In this document: one piece after another, positions 31,903 through 36,629 of the stretch | Layout: each line of letters begins with the position of its first letter | Position numbering within the stretch: the stretch's first letter is position 1 | NCBI GenBank assembly: GCA_022804995.1 | Contig: JAAWUC010000008.1 | Coordinates: 1 to 36,629 of the forward strand | DNA from: Oscillospiraceae bacterium | Lineage (GTDB): Bacteria > Bacillota > Clostridia > Oscillospirales > Oscillospiraceae | DNA length: 36,629 nt | Reading direction: 5' to 3' | The notes under the pieces: model-generated | What the model was told of the DNA's origin: nothing | What the model saw: the letters and a program-made list of their open reading frames with translations, nothing else | Database searches by the model: none | Translations under genes and position numbers: made by a program

Positions 31903-33165
31903 TTGGGGCGGACCTCCAGGAAAAAGCGGAGCGGCCCCGCGCCTGTGGAGCACGTCGAGCTTCGCGGGGAGCGCGGCGGGCGGCGGCTGCTTGCGGCGGG
32001 CCTGCTGCTGGCGATGGGGCTGGGGCTGGTGGCCTACGCCGTGACCCAGCTCTTCACCCCCCAGAGCGAGTGGATCACTGTGGAGGCGGGGGTGGAGGAA
32101 GGCGCCACCTGCGGCGGGGAGTTCACATTCCTCTACCGCCTGGGAGCCGAAGGTATGTCCCCCAGGGAGGAGCGGAGGACTGTGACGGAGTGCTACACCC
32201 AGCTGTGCCGAAAGGCGTATCAGATGTTCCAAACGCGGGAGGCCTTTGCGGATATGGCCAGCCTCCGGACCATCAACAGCCAGCCCAACACGGCGCTGGA
32301 GGTGGAGCCCGCCCTCTACAGGGCCCTGTGGGAAATGGAGGAGAGCGGAAGCCGGGCGCTGTACCTGGGGCCGGTCTACAGCCGCTACGAGGGCGTGTTC
32401 TTTTGCCAGGAGGACCGGGAGCTGGCGGACTTCGACCCCCGTCTCAACGAGGAGATCCGCCGGGAGTTTCAGACCATCGCGGACTTTGCCAACGACCCGG
32501 ACTCCATCCAGCTGGAGCTGCTGGGGGAGGGACGGGTGTGCCTGCGCGTGTCAGAGGAGTACCTGGCCTGGGCCCAGCGGGAGGACATCGACACCTTTAT
32601 CGACTTCGCTTGGATGCGCAACGCCTTCGTCGCCGACTACCTGGCCCGGGAGCTGGAATTTGCCGGGTATGGCCGGGGAGTGCTCAGCAGCTATGACGGT
32701 TTCGTCCGGAACATGGACAGCGAGGCGTATACCCTCCTGCTCTATGACCGCCAGGGGCAGACGGTATACACCGCCGCCGAGATAGCGTATCAGGGGCCGC
32801 AGAGCGCGGTGTCCCTGCGAAACTTCCCGGTCAGCGAGCTGGACAGCTGGCGGTTCTATCAACTGGAGAACGGCGGGATCCGGACCTGGTATCTGGATCC
32901 GGCGGACGGCCTGTGCAGGAGCGCAGTCCCCAGCCTGACCTGTTATGGGACAGATTGGGGCTGCGGGGAGATCCTGCTGGCGATGCTGCCGGTCTATGTG
33001 GCCGATGAGCTTCGGGCGGAGGAGCTGGACAGGCTGTCGGAGGCGGGCGTCCAGTCTGTCTACTGCCAGGGGGGCGTCATATATCACACGGATCCCCAGC
33101 TGCCGCTGACGGAGCTCCATGAGGCTCCGGGGAGCACCGGTGCGGTGCTTTCCGGGGAGTCGTAG
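31903..33165 (+). CDS. Membrane-anchored protein, possibly a degenerate ApbE-like domain
   Basis: A 420-residue protein with a basic N-terminus, one membrane helix (RLLAAGLLLAMGLGLVAYAVTQLF, ~28-51) and a large exported part. The order of weakly similar blocks recalls ApbE flavin transferases: INSQPNTALEVEPALYRALW (substrate-loop-like), VDxGG-like position reading IDTFIDFAWMRNAFVADYLARELEFAGY, a WYLDPADGLCRSAVPSLTCYG segment like 'hIldP-tG-p', and AMLPVYVADELRAEELDRL. The glycines and the KG of DxGGIAKG are gone, so catalysis is doubtful. This is a remote-similarity guess. TTG start at 31903, one base after amiF, without a strong ribosome site, so coupled translation is likely. Functionally it probably works with the transporter. 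Confidence 0.75.
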   Translation: MGRTSRKKRSGPAPVEHVELRGERGGRRLLAAGLLLAMGLGLVAYAVTQLFTPQSEWITVEAGVEEGATCGGEFTFLYRLGAEGMSPREERRTVTECYTQLCRKAYQMFQTREAFADMASLRTINSQPNTALEVEPALYRALWEMEESGSRALYLGPVYSRYEGVFFCQEDRELADFDPRLNEEIRREFQTIADFANDPDSIQLELLGEGRVCLRVSEEYLAWAQREDIDTFIDFAWMRNAFVADYLARELEFAGYGRGVLSSYDGFVRNMDSEAYTLLLYDRQGQTVYTAAEIAYQGPQSAVSLRNFPVSELDSWRFYQLENGGIRTWYLDPADGLCRSAVPSLTCYGTDWGCGEILLAMLPVYVADELRAEELDRLSEAGVQSVYCQGGVIYHTDPQLPLTELHEAPGSTGAVLSGES

Positions 33166-33186
33166 AACATCATTTGCACAATCATA

Positions 33187-33243
33187 AAACTCCGGAAGAT
33201 TTCAACGGAATGTTTGATTCCGCTTGATCTCCCGGAGTTTTTG
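33187..33243. terminator. Terminator at the end of the ami operon, shared with rluB
   Basis: aaactccgg (33187-33195) pairs with ccggagttt (33232-33240), with an inner cggaa...ttccg hairpin, and is flanked by an A run and a T run. It works in both directions and separates the convergent ApbE-like and rluB genes. Confidence 0.8.
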
Positions 33244-33289
33244 AATAGGGGGCGGGACTGGGTGTCCCCGAGCCGCGTCTTTGGCGTGC

Positions 33290-33997
33290 CTACTCCGCCA
33301 GCGCCCGCCGTTCGCTCTCCGTCAGGGGGCGCCACTTTCCCGGCGGGAGATCGCCCAGGCGCACCGGCCCCTCCCGCACCCGCTTCAGCCGCTCCACCCG
33401 AAGCCCGGCCAGGGCGCACATACGCCGCACCTGTCGGTTGCGGCCCTGGTGAATGACAACCGCCAGGACCCACCGGCTCCCGCTCCTCCGCAGGACCTGG
33501 ACACTGTCGGCGGGGGCGATGGGCGCGCCGTCCTCCAGGGCCGTGATGGCGGACAGACGCTGGACGCAGCCCTCCAGGGCTCCGGTGACGGTAACGTGGT
33601 ACTCCTTCTCCATCCGGTGGCTGGGGTGGGCCAGGCGCTGGGCGAAGCCGCCGTCGCTGGTGAAGAGCAGGAGCCCTTCCGAGTCCATATCCAGGCGCCC
33701 CACTGGGTAGACCCGCCCCCCGCAGTCCCGGACCAGCTCCGCCGCCGTAGGGCGGCTCTTTTCATCGGAGAGAGTGGTCACACAGCCACGGGGCTTGTGG
33801 AGCATGAGGTAGATGTGCGCCTCCCGCCGGGGGATGGGCGCGCCGTCCACGGTGATCTGGTCCCGATCCGGGTCAGCCTTGTCCCCCAGGGACGATATCC
33901 TTCCGTTGACCGCCACCCGGCCGGCGGTTAAGTACGCCTCTGCCTGGCGGCGGGAACAGACGCCCGCCGCGGAGAGGATTTTTTGGAGACGATCCAT
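33290..33997 (-). CDS. rluB: rRNA pseudouridine synthase, RluB/RsuA family
   Basis: Converts a uridine in 16S or 23S rRNA to pseudouridine; RluB-type enzymes act on position 2605 of 23S rRNA, but the exact site is not readable here. The 235-residue product has an N-terminal S4 domain (MDRLQKILSAAGVCSRRQAEAYLTAGRV), the catalytic-aspartate motif YPVGRLDMDSEGLLLFTSDGG, and the family end block IHQGRNRQVRRMCALAGLRV. agaggag lies before the ATG. It stands 57 bases downstream of the broken small membrane-protein gene on the same strand. Confidence 0.94.
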   Translation of the reverse strand: MDRLQKILSAAGVCSRRQAEAYLTAGRVAVNGRISSLGDKADPDRDQITVDGAPIPRREAHIYLMLHKPRGCVTTLSDEKSRPTAAELVRDCGGRVYPVGRLDMDSEGLLLFTSDGGFAQRLAHPSHRMEKEYHVTVTGALEGCVQRLSAITALEDGAPIAPADSVQVLRRSGSRWVLAVVIHQGRNRQVRRMCALAGLRVERLKRVREGPVRLGDLPPGKWRPLTESERRALAE

Positions 33998-34053
33998 AGC
34001 GCTCCTCTCTTTCTCGATCTCTGCGGAAACGAATAAATCAACAGCAGCCGTTA

Positions 34054-34271
34054 TTACAAAAGCGCAAAGAAGTCAAGTATAAATCCTACAAGTCCCCAAA
34101 TACCTGCCAGCAGACACATCACACCGCCCAGCCGCGTACTAAAAAGGTACAAATAGACGGAGTACCGCCGGTGTGATTTTCCCAGCTTTCCGTAATTTCA
34201 TAAAAAAATTCGGGTTTAAGGATCATTATCATTTCGAGAGCCACGAGTATAATTGACAAAAGAGTATACAT
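34054..34271 (-). pseudogene. Small membrane protein (DUF6199-like), broken by a one-base frameshift
   Basis: Not in the ORF track. Reading from the ATG at 34271 (ggagg five bases upstream) gives MYTLLSIILVALEMIMILKP...EITESWE, then the frame runs into a stop. The other frame continues with KSHRRYSVYLYLFSTRLGGV...LAGIWGLVGFILDFFALL and ends at 34054. Joining both with one extra base near the run gggaaaat restores a 72-residue protein with two membrane helices and the 'STR-GG' feature I associate with small DUF6199-type proteins. The span is 218 bases, exactly one short of 73 codons. Promoter and ribosome site look intact, so the break is recent, a sequencing error, or programmed. Confidence 0.75.
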
Positions 34272-34336
34272 AATGCCTCCATTCTGATTCTTGGACATTT
34301 AAGCTCTGCTAAATTGGGATGAATCGATACAGATTA

Positions 34337-34365
34337 AGTATACCATCAAAGCGAATGGCATTCAA
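34337..34365 (-). promoter_or_regulatory. Predicted sigma-A promoter of the broken small gene (and perhaps rluB)
   Basis: On the minus strand TTGAAT and TATACT are separated by 17 bases, 66 bases before the ATG at 34271. The hexamers are the same as in the OLE promoter. Confidence 0.7.
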
Positions 34366-34369
34366 CCCT

Positions 34370-34529
34370 CGTTTACAGGTACTGCTAGTAGTAGCAAACC
34401 TGCAAATACATGTGAAGGCCGAAAATGAAAAAGGTGGGAGAAATTTTAGTGGTGTCAAAAGGGTATAACAAACCAAGCCGGTGAGCGAGGAATTTTTGCG
34501 AACCGGCTGAAAGAGGCCGCTGTTTTCAG
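34370..34529. other. AT-rich intergenic stretch with hairpins, no gene seen
   Basis: Includes caggt...acctg around 34377-34403, agccggt...accggct (34476-34508) and gccgct...agcggc (34515-34537). The last two lie next to the IS110 remnant and may be the outer end of that element. I see no ORF with a ribosome site. Confidence 0.4.
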
Positions 34530-34772
34530 TTAAGCGGCGGTGCGTGTCTCAGCATCCAGCGCCGCCACATGTGCTTTCACTCTAGCCCGCTTTTTGTCCA
34601 TGAACCGAAATATGGGGTTGCCCGGGTCAGAGTGCTGGAGGCTCGTACTGGCGACCATGAACAGGGCTTTTCGCAAATGGGGAGAGCCGCGCTTGAAGAT
34701 GCGGCGGGATTTGGAGTCGAATGTGCCGGACTGGAAGGGCCGAGCGTCCATGCCTGCGAAAGCCAGCGGCGA
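34530..34772 (-). pseudogene. IS110-family transposase, C-terminal remnant
   Basis: The minus-strand frame contains PLAFAGMDARPFQSGTF, followed by IFKRGSPHLRKALFMVAS and FMDKKRARVKAHVAAL. These are the C-terminal (Transposase_20) blocks of IS110-family transposases. The N-terminal DEDD RuvC-like domain is missing and the sequence before PLAFAG does not match, so the fragment is truncated at about 34772. The very end is also decayed (DAETRTAA). Not functional. Confidence 0.85.
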
Positions 34773-34901
34773 TTGTTTTATGTTCCGTTTACAAGCCTCC
34801 CGAATCAAAAATGGTTTCAACCGGCGCCCGCCGCTGCCAGCTGCCATTCAGCTTGCTTTGTGACACGAGCGTGCGGTGTTGTCCGATCCTCAACCTGCGC
34901 A

Positions 34902-35018
34902 AATCGAACGCCGCAATGGAAGGGCAGGCTGCCCAAGGTTTCAGACAACGCCATTGACTGGGAGCGTTATATTGAAAAGCAAAAGTCATCTGTGCGTTGT
35001 AAAGTAGAACACCCCTAG
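34902..35018 (+). pseudogene. IS5-family DDE transposase, internal remnant
   Basis: The plus-strand frame reads NRTPQWKGRLPKVSDNAIDW then ERYIEKQKSSVRCKVEHP and stops where intact IS5-type enzymes continue with F--VKR. The RxKVEHP block carries the catalytic-glutamate region of the DDE triad. About 38 residues remain of ~300-450. It abuts the IS110 remnant in opposite orientation. The rest of 34850-35103 shows no other gene. Confidence 0.75.
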
Positions 35019-35103
35019 AATTTGCTCCGTGCTTTTGACTGTTTGTTTGAATTCCTCCTACTTTATTCAGTGCTTCCTATATTGCGCTGGCCGTTCTTCC
35101 TCC

Positions 35104-35730
35104 TCATATATGGCCTGTCCCCATATCAACCGCTCCAAGAATAAGGTCAACACAGCGGTCGATCCCCAGCTTGCTGCTGTTCAGACAGAGGTCATAATTT
35201 GCCGCCATCCCCCACGCCTGATCGGTGATATGCCTGTAGTAGCTGGAACGCTTCCTGTCCCGCTCCTTCACATGACTTCTGGCAGCATCAACGGCAACCC
35301 CATGCTCCGCGATGACACGGTTGGCCCGGTCAGGCAGCGCGCCGGTGATAAAGACGTGGAAGCAGTCCTCCCGCCCTTGCAGGATGTAGTCGGCGCACCG
35401 CCCCACAATGACGCAGGATTCCTTCTCCGCCAGCTCCTTGATCAGATCGGTCTGATAGGCGTTAATCTGATCCGGCAGGGCCATATTTCCTCTCTGATTG
35501 GCGTTATAGGCCGAGTACCCCCGCGATGAAACGCTGGTGAACAGGCTGCTGGCGGAGGAGTATTCCCCCTCCCGCCGCACCGTCTCGGCGGACAGACCGC
35601 TGCGCTCCGCCACAATCTGCACCAGCTTCTTGTCGTAGAAGGGAATGCCCAGCCGTTCCGCCACGGTTTTTCCGATGGTATGGCCTCCGCTGCCGCACTG
35701 ACGGCCTATGGTAATGACACATTTTTTCAT
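35104..35730 (-). CDS. Cytidylate kinase-like family protein (copy 2)
   Basis: A 208-residue paralogue of the gene at 1776-2399. The P-loop is CVITIGRQCGSGGHTIGK; later blocks FYDKKLVQIVAERSGLS, CVIVGRCADYIL and AANYDLCLNSSKLGIDRCVDLI correspond one by one to copy 1. The exact substrate of this subfamily is not known. The ATG at 35730 overlaps the MATE gene stop (ATGA), so the two are translationally coupled; the track's start 14 codons earlier is less likely. It is encoded next to mobile-element debris in a more AT-rich region. Confidence 0.87.
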   Translation of the reverse strand: MKKCVITIGRQCGSGGHTIGKTVAERLGIPFYDKKLVQIVAERSGLSAETVRREGEYSSASSLFTSVSSRGYSAYNANQRGNMALPDQINAYQTDLIKELAEKESCVIVGRCADYILQGREDCFHVFITGALPDRANRVIAEHGVAVDAARSHVKERDRKRSSYYRHITDQAWGMAANYDLCLNSSKLGIDRCVDLILGAVDMGTGHI

Positions 35731-36629
35731 TGCTTTGCCTCTTTTCCAAAAATTTTCTTCCAGGACAACCACACGGTAATTAAGGAGATCACACCAGATA
35801 GCCCGTCACTGAAAGGGCCAGCCCAGAGAACCCCTTCCACACCCATAAAATATCCAAAAATCAACATAGCCGGAATCAAGAAAATAATCTGCCGGGACAA
35901 TGAGAGCAGCGTGGCGGGAACGGGTTTGCCGATAGCTTGGAAGAAAATCCCGGTGACAGCTCCGGCAGGGATCAGGAAGCAGGCCAGCAAATAAACCCGG
36001 AAGCATTTTACCGCAAACTCTATGTACAGTTCCGACTCTTTGCCAAACAGGTTGATAATTTGCTCTGGGAAGATTTGAAAAATAAAGAACGCCGCGACCA
36101 TGATCGCGCTGCCGATTCCCAATGCCAGCTTATAGGTTCTTTTTACCCATGGATACTGACCGCTGCCATAGTTATAGCATAAGATGGGCTGAACCCCGGC
36201 AGCAAGGCCCAGCGTAATCCCGGAAACCAGACTGCTCACCTTCATCACGATACCGAACACCGCCATGGGAATGTCAGAACCATAGGGGGATGCAGCGCCA
36301 TAGGCCACCAGCAGATTGTTGGTAACGGCGATAACAAATACAGAGGCGATTTGAGATATGAGACTGGATACGCCCAGGGAAGCAAGCCGCCTGGCAATTT
36401 GCAGCTTGGGAATAAAATATTCCCGTTTCAGCTTGATGGTCTTAAACCGGAACAGACAGGCAGCAAAAAAGGCCGCATTCAAAATCTGCCCCAGGATGGT
36501 AGCCCAAGCGGCGCCTTTGACGCCCCACTGGCACACAAAAATGAAAATCGGGTCTAAAATAATATTTGTTGCACAACCTATGAGCAAGCCAATCATGCTG
36601 ACTCTGGGACGCCCGTCCGCCCGGATTAC
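35727..36629 (-). CDS. MATE-family efflux transporter, N-terminus beyond the window
   Basis: The reading frame stays open to the last base of the window (VIRADGRPRVSMIGLLIGCATN), so the track's ATG at 36596 is internal and roughly the first third of the protein is missing. The visible ~300 residues have the MATE pattern: the conserved R(A/x)DG loop, LIGCATNIILDPIFIFVCQWGVKGAAWATILGQ, and about eight membrane helices. MATE proteins export cationic compounds in exchange for Na+ or H+. It is coupled to the kinase-like gene downstream. Composition is AT-richer than the main part of the window. Confidence 0.9.
   Translation of the reverse strand, partial: VIRADGRPRVSMIGLLIGCATNIILDPIFIFVCQWGVKGAAWATILGQILNAAFFAACLFRFKTIKLKREYFIPKLQIARRLASLGVSSLISQIASVFVIAVTNNLLVAYGAASPYGSDIPMAVFGIVMKVSSLVSGITLGLAAGVQPILCYNYGSGQYPWVKRTYKLALGIGSAIMVAAFFIFQIFPEQIINLFGKESELYIEFAVKCFRVYLLACFLIPAGAVTGIFFQAIGKPVPATLLSLSRQIIFLIPAMLIFGYFMGVEGVLWAGPFSDGLSGVISLITVWLSWKKIFGKEAKQ

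Noticed and set aside
1-36629. CRISPR arrays, tRNA and rRNA genes, prophage
   Set aside because: No regularly spaced repeats, tRNA-like cloverleaf or phage structural genes were seen on reading both strands.

Overview
The window looks like a chromosomal segment of a GC-rich, anaerobic Firmicute of the Oscillospiraceae type (class Clostridia). The assignment is an inference from gene content (GTP-dependent PEP carboxykinase, Ami-type peptide permease, OLE RNA, YjdF), strong AGGAGG ribosome sites, frequent TTG/GTG starts, and sigma-A-like promoters that nearly all have 17-base spacers. No rRNA, tRNA or CRISPR array was seen. The last 2.6 kb is visibly AT-richer and carries transposase debris, so it may be a recently remodelled edge.

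Layout. 1-4.9 kb: housekeeping genes rsmI, trmB, a cytidylate-kinase-like gene, ogt and pckG. 4.8-10.3 kb: a tightly overlapping tetrapyrrole operon, cbiL-sirC-hemC-cobA/hemD-two unknown small genes-hemB, which builds uroporphyrinogen III and diverts it to precorrin-2, siroheme and corrinoid intermediates. 10.3-11.3 kb: a PH-domain protein, then a structured leader that fits a yjdF riboswitch and its yjdF gene. 11.3-13.6 kb: a MoxR ATPase/VWA (CoxE-like) pair. 13.6-16.4 kb: a conserved 54-residue protein, an EamA-type transporter and a PLP enzyme of the methionine gamma-lyase/aluminium-resistance family.

16.4-23.6 kb is the OLE locus. A near-consensus promoter drives a ~650-nt structured RNA whose two ends pair over 13 bp. 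It is followed by the four-helix membrane protein OapA and then dxs, tlyA, nadK, argR and recN, the known context of the Ornate Large Extremophilic RNA.

23.6-33.2 kb is a highly modified Ami/Opp oligopeptide transporter: a consensus promoter and long structured leader, amiA, amiC, amiD, amiE, amiF and a membrane-anchored protein resembling a degenerate ApbE. The binding protein appears circularly permuted: the family's C-terminal segment sits directly behind the lipobox and the protein stops where that segment should begin. The AmiE ATPase has a ~230-residue coiled-coil insert and the AmiF ATPase has a C-terminal two-helix membrane tail. I regard this set as the most unusual system in the window, with the OLE RNP second.

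33.2-36.6 kb: a pseudouridine synthase, a small membrane-protein gene broken by a one-base frameshift, IS110 and IS5 transposase remnants, a second cytidylate-kinase-like gene, and a MATE exporter cut by the window edge.
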